A stretch of 64,000 nt of DNA from Raineya sp. (GTDB lineage Bacteria; Bacteroidota; Bacteroidia; Cytophagales; Thermonemataceae), in assembly GCA_025454915.1 (NCBI GenBank), contig JALONN010000006.1, forward strand, positions 1-64,000, given 5' to 3'. The stretch's first letter is position 1. Each line of letters begins with the position of its first letter. Of the stretch, positions 25,092 to 35,041 are shown in pieces. Under the pieces are notes generated by a model. The model made no database searches, was not told where the DNA came from, and was given only the letters and a program-made list of their open reading frames with translations. A program made the position numbers and the translations under genes.

Positions 25092-25838
25092 TTACATCAA
25101 CGTATTATTGAGTAAGTCTTTTTGTATCAATTTTTTATAATAAGATGTTTTTGTAGATTCTTTTAAAGCTTCAAAATGTTTAAGACTATGGCAGTCAGAG
25201 GCAGCAAAATCAACTAAATTTGCATCTATTAATTTTTCCGCCATTTTTTTTGCTTCTCTTGAGTAATATCCTGTAAGGGATAACAAATTGATTTGCAAAC
25301 ATATACCCATTTCTATCATTCGTTCAAGCATACTGAAATTATCATAAAGATAAATATACCTTTCAGGGTGTGCAAATATAGGTTTATAGCCTTCTGTTTG
25401 CATTAAAAATATGGCTTCTTCTATAAAAGGTGGTGGGTTCATGAAGCCTGTTTCAAAAAGAATGTATTTTTCTTTTCCAAAAGAAAGTATTGGTTGTTTA
25501 TTCCTGAGCATTTCTAAAAATGCTTCATCCACATAATATTCAGCAGCAGCTTCAACTGGAAAATAGAAAGCTTTGCTATCTAGAAAATCCTGCAAGTCTT
25601 TTAACTTTTTTTGAATAATTTCAGGTGTATTCCTGTAAAAATCACTCATTATATGAGGTGTTGTAATTATTTTTTTATACCCCAACTCTCTGAATTTTCT
25701 AATAATTTCAAAAGACTCTTCCAAAGAACCAACCCCATCATCAATGGCAGCAAGCAGATGCGAATGCATATCGACATGTAAAATATTTTGTTCAGAGGGC
25801 TTCTTTGCTCCAAAAATAGCATTCAAGATTGAGGTCAT
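25092..25838 (-). CDS. PHP-type protein-tyrosine phosphatase (CpsB/YwqE family)
   Basis: 248 residues. Metal-binding PHP motifs in order: VDMHSHLLAAIDDG, TTPHIM, an Asp/Glu pair in AAAEYYVDE, FAHPERY, and AASDCHS. This manganese-dependent family removes phosphate from tyrosine residues of bacterial tyrosine kinases that run capsule and exopolysaccharide assembly. Its start overlaps the end of the BY-kinase gene by 4 bp, so the kinase and its phosphatase are translationally coupled. No polysaccharide polymerase or transferase genes adjoin them. Confidence 0.94.
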   Translation of the reverse strand: MTSILNAIFGAKKPSEQNILHVDMHSHLLAAIDDGVGSLEESFEIIRKFRELGYKKIITTPHIMSDFYRNTPEIIQKKLKDLQDFLDSKAFYFPVEAAAEYYVDEAFLEMLRNKQPILSFGKEKYILFETGFMNPPPFIEEAIFLMQTEGYKPIFAHPERYIYLYDNFSMLERMIEMGICLQINLLSLTGYYSREAKKMAEKLIDANLVDFAASDCHSLKHFEALKESTKTSYYKKLIQKDLLNNTLM

Positions 25839-28285
25839 TTTATTTTGGGGAGTTTATCAAGAATGGGTTGTAAAAAATTCCACCACTTTTGTTTCTTATT
25901 ATTTTCTTCATAGTACCCTCCATAATCATAGCCATAGCCGTAACCATAACCATAAGTACCTTTGGCTTCAACAGAGTTAAGTATAAGTCCAATTTTAGGT
26001 ATTTGATGTACCTTTGTAATTCTTTGGATATTTTTAGCAAATCCTCGTTTTGAGTAGTTTGCTCTTAATACAAAGAAACGAACATCTACTTGACGCATGA
26101 TAATCATGGCATCAGTAACTAAACCTACTGGTGGAGTATCTATCAGAATGACATCATATAAATCCTGTAGGTTTTTAATGAGTTCATTAAACTCATCTCT
26201 TAAAATTAATTCCGATGGGTTTGGAGGTATTGGTCCTGATGAAATATAAGAAAGATTTTCTATTTCTGTGCTACGCAGACACTCTTCTAATGAATGTCTG
26301 CCTATTAAAATGGTACTCACTCCTTTTTCATTAGTGCCATTTAGCCCCAAATGTACTTTGGGTTTACGCATATCTAAATCCAGTATCACTACTCGAAGCC
26401 CAGACATTGCAATAATTCCCCCTAAATTAATGGTTACAAAGGTTTTACCCTCTCCACTAATTGTTGAAGTTACAGATATAACTTTTTGAGCATTTTGACT
26501 TTTATCTTTTTCAGAATGGGAGAACATGAAGTCTAAATTTGTCCGAACATTCCTAAAAGATTCGCTCACAGCAGATTTTGGATTTTTATGCACTACCAGT
26601 TTTGAAACTTCAAGCTTTTCTTTACGATACTTTGGAATAGAACCCATGATAGAAAGATTTACTAACTTTTCTAATTCATTTTGTGATCCTATTGTATTTA
26701 TCATGAGGTATTTACCTATTATTAATAGCAAACTTAATGCAACACCCGCTATTCCACCAATAATATAAATCATTGTTTTTTTGGGAGATATAGGGTTTAC
26801 TGGATTATTTGCTGGTGCTATTACCTCAAAACTTGGAACTGTTCCTGCTTCAGCTAATCCAATTTGTATTTTTTGTTGAATCAGACTGTTATAATAGCCT
26901 TGTACTGTTTCGTATTTTTTACGAAGCTTATTAAATTCTGTTATTTTAGAAGGTAAACCATAAAATGCTTGTTCTATTTCTGAAAGTTTTGAGCCAATTT
27001 CAGTCATTTCTTTAATAAGTTTGGTTTTATTACGCTCAATACTTTCAGAAACACTTCTTTGTAAATTATTTATTTGAATACCTAATTTTTGATAAGCATA
27101 AGTATTTGTATTTTCTGATAGCTCTTGTTCTTGCCTGATTGCTTTTAATTTATTGAGTTCAGAAATTTGTTGCATAATAGCTCCATCAATTTCTGGCATA
27201 ATAGGAACTACTTTATTATCTATCATTCGTTGTTGTGTATGAATTTGAAGCTCTATCACACTTTGAAGTTTTGCATTGAGCTTCATTCTTTCCTCTGTTA
27301 ATTGTTGAATTTTGTTAACCAATTCTCCTATTTTAGCTTCTACATTGTTAGTTTTATTTTCTATGATAAATTTTTCCATCTGCCCCTCATAAGTATTCAA
27401 CTCTTTTTCAGTTTTTTCTATCTGAGAGTCAAGGTATTCTTGTTTTTGCTTATTTGCTCTGTTTTTTATTTCAATACTTTTATTTCTATATACTTCACTA
27501 AGTGTATGCAGAATATCACGAGCTTTTGAAGCATTATAATCTTTAAAACTAATTCCTATAATTTTTGCTTGTGGATTGATGATAGCAGCCTCCAAACCTG
27601 AACCCAAATAGCCCATAATGGTACTTTTGCTGTTAGGTATAAAGAATATGTTTTCTGAGTAGCTTTTTAAGTCTTTATTCTGATTAATGATGAAACTGAA
27701 ATTTGCATTTTTTAGCTCTTGACCAAAAACTCCTTTATATTCAGCAATGACCTTATTATTAAATTTCTGCTTGAGAGTGTAATTTTTACCATCTTCATCA
27801 AAAATATAAAATATTTGTCCATAAATATCTTCATTATGAATCACAGATTGTACATGAATGGGTGAAAATCCATACATTTCATTATCTAGTATTCTTCCTT
27901 CTGCAAAGTAGCTTACAGATAAGTCTATTTTTTTTAGAACTTCTTCATAAATAATAGGAGAGCGAATTACTTCTAATTCACCAGCAATATTATCTTGTGG
28001 AGCTGTAACCAATGGATTTTGGATACTAAGTCCACTCGACTCATCTTTGATTTCCATTTTCAAATTTGAAGAACTTTGAAATAATGGTTTGGTATAACGT
28101 AAGTAGAGATAAGCTGCTGAAAGAAAAATAGTGGGTATAATAATTAGCCAATACCAATTTTTGCGTAAAACATGTATTATTTTATCAAAATCAATACTAT
28201 CTAATGGACTTTGTTCTTCTTCTCCCAATTCAGAATTTTGCATCATTTGTCTGAATTTTTCCTCCTCTGTCAGAAATTGAGCCAT
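25835..28285 (-). CDS. Wzc-like polysaccharide co-polymerase / BY-type tyrosine kinase
   Basis: 816 residues. An N-terminal cytoplasmic stub, TM1 (WYWLIIIPTIFLSAAYLYL, about 43-62), a large periplasmic Wzz/GNVR region with coiled coils (about 65-495), and TM2 (MIYIIGGIAGVALSLLLII) precede the kinase domain (about 570-780). The kinase has Walker A TISGEGKTF, Walker A' VVILDLDMRKP and Walker B VILIDTPP. The C-terminus has a tyrosine cluster GYGYGYGYDYGGYYEE, the autophosphorylation sites. It controls chain length and export of surface polysaccharide through cycles of phosphorylation. It is first gene of a two-gene operon with its phosphatase. Confidence 0.95.
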   Translation of the reverse strand: MAQFLTEEEKFRQMMQNSELGEEEQSPLDSIDFDKIIHVLRKNWYWLIIIPTIFLSAAYLYLRYTKPLFQSSSNLKMEIKDESSGLSIQNPLVTAPQDNIAGELEVIRSPIIYEEVLKKIDLSVSYFAEGRILDNEMYGFSPIHVQSVIHNEDIYGQIFYIFDEDGKNYTLKQKFNNKVIAEYKGVFGQELKNANFSFIINQNKDLKSYSENIFFIPNSKSTIMGYLGSGLEAAIINPQAKIIGISFKDYNASKARDILHTLSEVYRNKSIEIKNRANKQKQEYLDSQIEKTEKELNTYEGQMEKFIIENKTNNVEAKIGELVNKIQQLTEERMKLNAKLQSVIELQIHTQQRMIDNKVVPIMPEIDGAIMQQISELNKLKAIRQEQELSENTNTYAYQKLGIQINNLQRSVSESIERNKTKLIKEMTEIGSKLSEIEQAFYGLPSKITEFNKLRKKYETVQGYYNSLIQQKIQIGLAEAGTVPSFEVIAPANNPVNPISPKKTMIYIIGGIAGVALSLLLIIGKYLMINTIGSQNELEKLVNLSIMGSIPKYRKEKLEVSKLVVHKNPKSAVSESFRNVRTNLDFMFSHSEKDKSQNAQKVISVTSTISGEGKTFVTINLGGIIAMSGLRVVILDLDMRKPKVHLGLNGTNEKGVSTILIGRHSLEECLRSTEIENLSYISSGPIPPNPSELILRDEFNELIKNLQDLYDVILIDTPPVGLVTDAMIIMRQVDVRFFVLRANYSKRGFAKNIQRITKVHQIPKIGLILNSVEAKGTYGYGYGYGYDYGGYYEENNKKQKWWNFLQPILDKLPKIK

Positions 28286-28406
28286 AAAATCTTTAATATC
28301 ACTAAAAAAGGCTTGAAATAGTCAAAAAAATTAACATGTAAATCTACAAAAAAAACTTAACAAACCAAATTTTAGCTATTTTTGGGTTTCTAAACCATTC
28401 CTTATC

Positions 28407-29042
28407 ATGATTCAAATAGCCTCTTTTGAGTTTAGTCCTTTTTCTGAGAACACTTATGTCTTATACGATGAAACCCTAGAAGCAGTTGTGATAGACCCAG
28501 GTTGTTATGACCATTATGAAAGGCAACAGCTAAAAGATTTTATAGAAAAAAACAAACTAAAAGTTGTAAAACTTTTAAATACACATTGCCACCTAGACCA
28601 TGTTTTTGGCAATGAGTTTGTAAAAAAAACTTGGCATGTACAAGCATATGCTCATGATTTAGAGAACTTCAATATTGGTTTTTTGGAAGCCTCAGCTCGT
28701 ATGTTTGGGATTGGACATATAGATCCTACTCGAATAGATAGTTTTATTGAAGAAGGAGATTTAATCGAATTTGGAAAATCATCTCTAGAAGTTATTTTCA
28801 CACCTGGACACTCTCCTGGACATGTAGTTTTTTATAATAAGGAACAAAATTTTTGTATTAATGGTGATGTATTGTTTAAGATGAGTATTGGACGAACCGA
28901 TTTACCTGGAGGCAATCACCAACAACTTATCAATTCTATCAAACAAAAAATGTTTACACTTCCTGATGAAACCATTATTTACACAGGACATGGTAATCCT
29001 ACAACTATTGGATTTGAAAAAACGCATAACCCTTTTCTATAA
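28407..29042 (+). CDS. Metallo-beta-lactamase-fold hydrolase (glyoxalase II-like)
   Basis: 211 residues, a complete MBL fold. The metal motif is NTHCHLDHVFG (HxHxDH), with further ligands in FTPGHSPGHV (His), INGDVLF (Asp) and YTGHGNPT (His). The short length without a C-terminal substrate domain is that of the YcbL-like type II glyoxalase group, which hydrolyses thioesters such as S-lactoylglutathione. The actual thiol in this organism is unknown. Monocistronic. Confidence 0.92.
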   Translation: MIQIASFEFSPFSENTYVLYDETLEAVVIDPGCYDHYERQQLKDFIEKNKLKVVKLLNTHCHLDHVFGNEFVKKTWHVQAYAHDLENFNIGFLEASARMFGIGHIDPTRIDSFIEEGDLIEFGKSSLEVIFTPGHSPGHVVFYNKEQNFCINGDVLFKMSIGRTDLPGGNHQQLINSIKQKMFTLPDETIIYTGHGNPTTIGFEKTHNPFL

Positions 29043-29052
29043 AAAAGATAAA

Positions 29053-29113
29053 TGGGAAGCAACACTTCCCAATATCCTTCAACCAGCTATGTGGAATAGT
29101 TTTGTCTATTCCA
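29053..29113. repeat. Two small hairpins in an intergenic gap
   Basis: TGGGAAG/CTTCCCA (29053-29059 with 29065-29071, loop CAACA) and TGGAATAG/CTATTCCA (29092-29099 with 29106-29113, loop TTTTGT). They lie between convergent genes. Neither has a T run directly after it, so termination is possible but not clear. Confidence 0.5.
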
Positions 29114-29165
29114 TGTCAGACAAAGCTAGCATTTTTTTGATAAAAACCAAATTTTAAGATTTTGC

Positions 29166-29591
29166 TTAAGGTTTGGGCTTATATTCCTGAAATCCAGCTT
29201 TTCCATTACTAATACCCTCCAAATAATCATTAGGTTTTATAAATTGCCCTATTTGAATTTTAACAATTTTTTGATTTAAACAATTTTTTGACAAATCATT
29301 TGCTAATAGTACAATTGCAAATTCAGCTGTCTGTTTGTCATCGTTTTTTTTATATCGACCTTTAGGTTTACCAAATATTTTAAGCAAAACGGTATCTTTT
29401 TGTGTATCAAACAACTGATATTTTTTCAATTCAAGGTTTTCCTTCGAGACATAATCCAGTAAACATTGAGCCTTACTTTTGTCTTCATCATTCTGAAATG
29501 ATACTCCATAATCCTTGTTCATTAATGTATTATCATGCTGACATGCTTGCAGATATGCTACTCCTAAAAGAAAAAAACATACTTTTTTCAT
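29166..29591 (-). CDS. Small lipoprotein of unknown function
   Basis: 141 residues. The signal MKKVCFFLLGVAYLQAC ends in the lipobox LQAC with Cys17. The mature domain of about 125 residues has two more Cys (AQCLLDYV and KNCLNQKI) and alternating beta segments (DTVLLKIFGKP, AEFAIVLLAND, KIVKIQIGQF). No family recognised. It lies downstream of metY on the same strand, but a long hairpin separates the two. Confidence 0.75.
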   Translation of the reverse strand: MKKVCFFLLGVAYLQACQHDNTLMNKDYGVSFQNDEDKSKAQCLLDYVSKENLELKKYQLFDTQKDTVLLKIFGKPKGRYKKNDDKQTAEFAIVLLANDLSKNCLNQKIVKIQIGQFIKPNDYLEGISNGKAGFQEYKPKP

Positions 29592-29604
29592 GATTCTTGG
29601 TTTT

Positions 29605-29638
29605 ATATTTCCACACTTTTATAAAAGCGTGGAAATAT
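29605..29638. terminator. Long hairpin downstream of metY
   Basis: ATATTTCCAC pairs with GTGGAAATAT, and inside it CTTTTA pairs with TAAAAG, with one A/C mismatch between the two stems. It lies 10 bp after the metY stop and likely ends that transcript, although the T run is weak. Confidence 0.7.
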
Positions 29639-29647
29639 AGATACTTT

Positions 29648-31030
<1,383 letters not shown>

Positions 31031-31084
31031 CTATTCAAAAAAGGCAAAGCAATATTGGGCAGAATATCTGTTGAGATATAAAGC

Positions 31085-31168
31085 CTAACAGCAACAACAA
31101 CAAGCTAAAGCAATTAGCAAGTAGGTGTTTGATGAATTTTTCTGAAATGTTTTGATTGTTTTTTCCAT
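31085..31168 (-). CDS. Leader peptide ORF ending in five cysteines
   Basis: The ATG at 31168 opens 27 codons: a basic and polar start (MEKTIKTFQKNSS), a hydrophobic middle (YLLIALA), five Cys codons in a row (TGT TGT TGT TGC TGT) and a stop at 31085. It begins 4 nt after the last base of the riboswitch P1 helix and ends 117 nt before metY. A terminal run of the end-product amino acid just before a stop is what translation-attenuation leader peptides look like, and poly-cysteine leaders are known upstream of sulfur genes in mycobacteria. When cysteinyl-tRNA is short, ribosomes would stall there. An alternative reading is a tiny lipoprotein-like peptide. Confidence 0.72.
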   Translation of the reverse strand: MEKTIKTFQKNSSNTYLLIALACCCCC

Positions 31169-31171
31169 GAA

Positions 31172-31286
31172 CGTAAAAATTTATAATTCCTAAACATTTT
31201 AGGCAGGTTTTGGCACCTTTCTCCAATTGAGATGGTTGTCAGAAGTTCATAGAGCCTGATCTCTCCCTTCTTCTTTATAAACTACG
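31172..31286 (-). promoter_or_regulatory. SAM-I (S-box) riboswitch aptamer
   Basis: All parts of the SAM-I fold can be traced on the minus strand. P1: CGTAGTTTATAA (31286-31275) with the segment 31186-31172. P2a: AGAAG with CTTCT (31245-31241). P2b: AGAG with CTCT around a loop holding CAGG (31258-31255). That loop pairs as a pseudoknot with CCTG in the J3/4 region (31207-31204). P3 is TCTC/GAGA. The conserved strings CTATGAA, GACAACC and AGGTGCCAA are present. P4 is CCTAAA/TTTAGG (31203-31189). It binds S-adenosylmethionine and should lower metY expression. Confidence 0.92.
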
Positions 31287-31309
31287 CCTTTTTAGAGGTG
31301 AAGTCAGTG

Positions 31310-31339
31310 CAAAGATAATTATTTTTTGACAATTCCAAA
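31310..31339 (-). promoter_or_regulatory. metY leader promoter
   Basis: On the minus strand TTTG (31339-31336), 18 nt, TATCTTTG (31317-31310): both boxes of the Bacteroidota primary sigma promoter at good spacing. Transcription would start near 31303, just before the riboswitch. Confidence 0.8.
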
Positions 31340-31473
31340 TTTTTATTTAAAAAAATCAGTTTTAAATATTACATATATTGCTAAAATCATATATTTTGAT
31401 TATCATTCGGAATAAACTACTTCCATCAAAGAATGATTTCATTAGATTAGTTATCAAAAGCTATGTTTATTAA

Positions 31474-33630
31474 ATGAGAACTTTTGTATTTATTTCTATT
31501 TTTATATTCTTTTTTAATAATCTGTACAGTCAGACGATTGTTTTACAAGAAAATAAACCTTCTCAAGAAGTTGGCATATTTTTAACATATTTAGAAGATA
31601 AATCGGGAAAACTTACCATTGAAGAAATAGCAAAACCAGAATCCGAGAAATTATTTAAGCCAAATTTGCAAAAAGTATTCAATGTTGGTGTTAGTTCTTC
31701 TACGTTTTGGATTAAACTGAATGTTCAAAATATTAGTCCACAAGTACGAGATTGGCTTTTGTATAGTTCTTATACATTTTTGGATGAAATAACTCTGTAT
31801 AAAAAAGATATTCAAAAAGGATGGACAAATGTGAGTATAGGTTTACAACATAATTTTACTAACCGTCCTGTAAAACACAGGTATTTAGTTTTCCCTCTTA
31901 CCTTTCAAGATGCTCAAGTCCAAATTTTTTATTTAAAAATCAAGTCAGAAACTCCTATTCAGCTACCTTTATATATTGAGAGAGGCAGTTCTTTTGCTGA
32001 GCCATCAAGGACTTTAGAGCTTTTTTATGGTGTTTTTATAGGTATTACAGGTCTAATGTTCTTAGGAAGTATATTTTTCTTTGTATATTTTAAAGATAAA
32101 GAATATTTATATTATAGTATTTTTTTAACAGGTGCTATTACGTTCTATTTGTCATTAAGTGGGCATTTCTTTCAACATATTTGGCGAGAGAATGGACAAA
32201 CAGGAAAAATATTTTTGGGTTTTGCTATGGGTATTTGGGTAATTGGTGCAGGGCTTTTTACTAAAAATTTTTTACAAACATTTCGTTATTTCCCACTTGC
32301 AACCAGCCTGATGAATATCTATGCTATTTTTGGTGTGTGGGTATGTTGTAGTGTGTTCTTTTTTTCTTATCCATTCTTCTCAATCCAAATTATCATTATT
32401 GGAAATCTGGGAAATTTGGTCATCACTATTATAGGTATTGTTTGTTGGATTAGAGGCAACCCATTTGCCAAATACTTTGCTATTGCATGGATTTTTTATG
32501 TAACAGGTACTATTTTACTGGCTCTTTCTGTTACAGGACTTTTGCCAAGAACGTTCATAACTGCTCATCTAGGAGAAATTTCATGTGTTTTTGAAGTCAT
32601 TATGTTTGCCTTGGCTTTAAGCTATAAAAACAGAATGAAGCATGAGAAAGTACGTCAAGACAGACTAAAGAGTCAACAGAAAGTAATAGAGCTTCAGAAA
32701 GATAATAATACAAGGCTTGAAAGACAAGTAGCTGAAAGAACAAAAACTTTACAACAAAAACAAGAAGAAATTGAGTTTCAAAATAAAGAGTTGAAACAAC
32801 AACAGGAAGAACTTGAAATAAGCAGAAATCAGTTAGCTGAACAAAATAAGATTATAGAGCAACAGAATTTAGATTTAAAAGCGTATAATGAAAATTTAGA
32901 AGTCCTTGTTAATCAGAGAACTCAACAACTTACAGATGCAAACTTAGAGCTTGTGAACCAAAATATGCAATTAGAGCAGTTCACTTTCATTACAGCTCAT
33001 AATTTACGTTCTCCTGTAGCCCAATTACTAGGGCTGACTCGTCTGTTTAATAATCAGGATATTACAGACCCTTTAAATCAAGAAATTTTGAAGCATATTG
33101 TTACCTCTACACATTCTATGCACCAAACCCTACAAGATTTGAGTGAAATTTTGGATGTAAGAAAAGGAAAAAATCAGAATTTAGAACACTTATCTTTCCC
33201 TATCATTGCAACAGAAGTTATTAAAGATTACTTTGACAAATTAGCAGATGTACAAATCCATCTGCACTTTAATCAAGCTGACTCTATTTATTTTGGAAAA
33301 GCATATCTAAAAAGCATTTTTTATAATTTTATCAGCAATGCCATTAAGTATAAACACCCCCAAAGGAATCCTATTATTGAAATTTATACCAAAGATTATC
33401 CTCATGAAGTTTGTCTTACATTTAAAGATAATGGAATGGGTATTGATTTAAAGAAATATATGCACAAGTTATTTGGATTATATCAGAGATTTCATTTAGA
33501 AAAAGAAGGCAAAGGCATGGGGCTTTATCTTTGTAAAACGCAAATTGAAGCTTTAGGAGGGAGAATACAAGTACAAAGTGAGGTTAATATAGGAACACAA
33601 TTTGATATTTATTTTAAGAAAATAGAATAA
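31474..33630 (+). CDS. 7TMR-DISM sensor histidine kinase
   Basis: 718 residues. A signal peptide (about 1-20), then a periplasmic 7TMR-DISMED2-type beta domain (about 25-175, with VGVSSSTFWIKLNVQN), seven membrane helices (about 180-390), a long coiled coil (about 395-505), and a kinase core. The phospho-acceptor is in FITAHNLRSPVAQLLGL. The ATPase domain has NFISNAIKYK (N box), DNGMGIDL (G1) and GKGMGLYLCKTQIEALGG (G2). It probably senses a carbohydrate or other small ligand through the DISM domain. No response regulator gene is adjacent, so it is an orphan kinase. Confidence 0.93.
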   Translation: MRTFVFISIFIFFFNNLYSQTIVLQENKPSQEVGIFLTYLEDKSGKLTIEEIAKPESEKLFKPNLQKVFNVGVSSSTFWIKLNVQNISPQVRDWLLYSSYTFLDEITLYKKDIQKGWTNVSIGLQHNFTNRPVKHRYLVFPLTFQDAQVQIFYLKIKSETPIQLPLYIERGSSFAEPSRTLELFYGVFIGITGLMFLGSIFFFVYFKDKEYLYYSIFLTGAITFYLSLSGHFFQHIWRENGQTGKIFLGFAMGIWVIGAGLFTKNFLQTFRYFPLATSLMNIYAIFGVWVCCSVFFFSYPFFSIQIIIIGNLGNLVITIIGIVCWIRGNPFAKYFAIAWIFYVTGTILLALSVTGLLPRTFITAHLGEISCVFEVIMFALALSYKNRMKHEKVRQDRLKSQQKVIELQKDNNTRLERQVAERTKTLQQKQEEIEFQNKELKQQQEELEISRNQLAEQNKIIEQQNLDLKAYNENLEVLVNQRTQQLTDANLELVNQNMQLEQFTFITAHNLRSPVAQLLGLTRLFNNQDITDPLNQEILKHIVTSTHSMHQTLQDLSEILDVRKGKNQNLEHLSFPIIATEVIKDYFDKLADVQIHLHFNQADSIYFGKAYLKSIFYNFISNAIKYKHPQRNPIIEIYTKDYPHEVCLTFKDNGMGIDLKKYMHKLFGLYQRFHLEKEGKGMGLYLCKTQIEALGGRIQVQSEVNIGTQFDIYFKKIE

Positions 33631-33658
33631 AAAAGCGTCAGAATATTCTGACGCTTTT
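33631..33658. terminator. Bidirectional terminator
   Basis: 28-nt perfect palindrome (AAAAGCGTCAGAAT and its reverse complement) between convergent genes, with flanking A and T runs. Confidence 0.93.
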
Positions 33659-33661
33659 GTT

Positions 33662-34096
33662 TTATCTGCCTAAATATTGATTTTTCAATTGATCGTCCAG
33701 TGTATCTGCCCACCATTCTAAATCTGCAATACAAGTACATACTTCATTATAATCTATTCCTTGAATATCACGCTCATATGTAGCATAAACGGTATCAGAG
33801 CCAGGCATAATAGTTAATTTAACACCCAATTTAGAGTCATTCAATTCTAATAGATGACGATAGAACTGTTGTTCATTTGATTTGGGTACTTGCATAAGAG
33901 GTGAAAAAATGCGTAAAAAGAAACGTTCAGAACCATCTTTCATAGGAATAGATTGAACAAAAACCTCAATTTTAGCAGAGCCAATAGTCCAATACCAAGC
34001 TCTACGTTGTTCGTTGAATGTGCCTTCTTTCGTAAGTCCAACAGAAACCACATATTGGTTAATCATGTCTTCTACGTTTTCGCGTGTAACTGCCAT
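33662..34096 (-). CDS. YbjN-like protein
   Basis: 144 residues, soluble. The arrangement of a short helix, VTRENVEDMINQYVVSVG, a beta-sheet (AWYWTIGSAKIEVFVQSIP; RFFLRIFSPLMQVP), QFYRHLLELNDSKLGVKLTI and YERDIQGIDYNEVCTCIADL resembles the YbjN / type III secretion chaperone-like fold. Such proteins act as regulators or chaperones; the partner here is unknown. It is an isolated gene between two terminators. Confidence 0.65.
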   Translation of the reverse strand: MAVTRENVEDMINQYVVSVGLTKEGTFNEQRRAWYWTIGSAKIEVFVQSIPMKDGSERFFLRIFSPLMQVPKSNEQQFYRHLLELNDSKLGVKLTIMPGSDTVYATYERDIQGIDYNEVCTCIADLEWWADTLDDQLKNQYLGR

Positions 34097-34204
34097 AATT
34101 GTAATTTTTTTGTGATACCTTTATTTCTATTGGTAAATCTATTTTTTTTTTTGAGGAAAACAAAATTTTTAGAAAAAATTCAATAACTTCCATTTAAACA
34201 CAAA

Positions 34205-34240
34205 AAAATATAGGTTTTCTTTAAAGAAAACCTATATTTT
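34205..34240. terminator. Terminator overlapping the anti-sigma gene end
   Basis: 36-nt perfect palindrome centred at TTTAAA (34222/34223) with A and T ends. The last codons and stop of the anti-sigma gene lie inside the stem. Confidence 0.9.
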
Positions 34241-35017
34241 GACGACTCCCATTGCATAAGCCTGACCTTCTGCTTTGGGGACACCTCCCTCTTTTTCCAG
34301 TGTAATAATAAATTTTTGTGGTTTTTTGAAACATTTAACAGGTGTAAACTTTCCCCAATGAAACACCCCTGCATCCCAAACAATATTATCATCTGTGAGA
34401 GCCCAAAGCTGATATTGTTTACCATTGGGTGGTTTGGGCAAAGAGTTTGTGAAAATATATGCTTGTTGTTTTTCATCATTCCAGAATACAGTAGCATAAC
34501 TCTGCGGAGCCATATCCTTCATCCCTTCCAAATAAGTGATATGATAGGCTGGATTTTGCACCATTGTAAGTTCACTTTCTAATTCTTGGTACTTTGTTTC
34601 TAAGACTTTTTGATTATTGGCAATTTCTACATTCTGGTTTTTAACAATAGCAAGATCATTTTGCGTTTGTTGCCATTGATTGTAGAAATAAAAATTACCC
34701 AATAAACTCACTAAAAGTAATGCAATGGAAGCCACCATTCCATATTGGAAAACGTTTTTATTTTTGAACCCTCCGATAGTAGCATTGGGTGTTTCGTCAA
34801 CAATGCTTTGCATAATTTTATTTTTGAGGCTTTTGGGTGGTGTTATCTCAAATTGAGATACATACTCACTCACAGAAGCCTGCAAGCTATGAAGCTCATC
34901 AGCAATTTCAGGGTACTGACGAGCCATTTCCTCTACTTCCCTTTGTTCTTCTTCGGAGGCTATACCAAGTACATAAATACTTAAAATACCTGATTCTATA
35001 TATTCCTGAATTTTCAA
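34232..35017 (-). CDS. RskA-type anti-sigma factor
   Basis: 261 residues. N-terminal cytoplasmic anti-sigma domain (about 1-85, with ESGILSIYVLGIASEEEQREVE and PPKSLKNKIMQSI), no zinc motif. One membrane span (YGMVASIALLLVSLLGNFYFY, about 91-112) is followed by a periplasmic coiled coil (about 113-155) and a RskA C-terminal domain (LPKPPNGKQYQLWALTDDN, KFIITLEKEGGVPKAEG). It holds the ECF sigma factor encoded 24 bp upstream until released by proteolysis or a signal. Confidence 0.92.
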   Translation of the reverse strand: MKIQEYIESGILSIYVLGIASEEEQREVEEMARQYPEIADELHSLQASVSEYVSQFEITPPKSLKNKIMQSIVDETPNATIGGFKNKNVFQYGMVASIALLLVSLLGNFYFYNQWQQTQNDLAIVKNQNVEIANNQKVLETKYQELESELTMVQNPAYHITYLEGMKDMAPQSYATVFWNDEKQQAYIFTNSLPKPPNGKQYQLWALTDDNIVWDAGVFHWGKFTPVKCFKKPQKFIITLEKEGGVPKAEGQAYAMGVVKI

Positions 35018-35041
35018 GTTCTTTATTATTTAAAATCTATT

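Noticed and set aside
25925..25965. Short tandem repeat of CATAAC/CCGTA type
   Set aside because: It encodes the alternating Gly-Tyr cluster of the tyrosine kinase and needs no other explanation.
28888..29157. 89-codon plus-strand frame overlapping the MBL hydrolase end
   Set aside because: It is out of frame within a conserved gene, and its C-terminal part is just the intergenic hairpins; no start signal.
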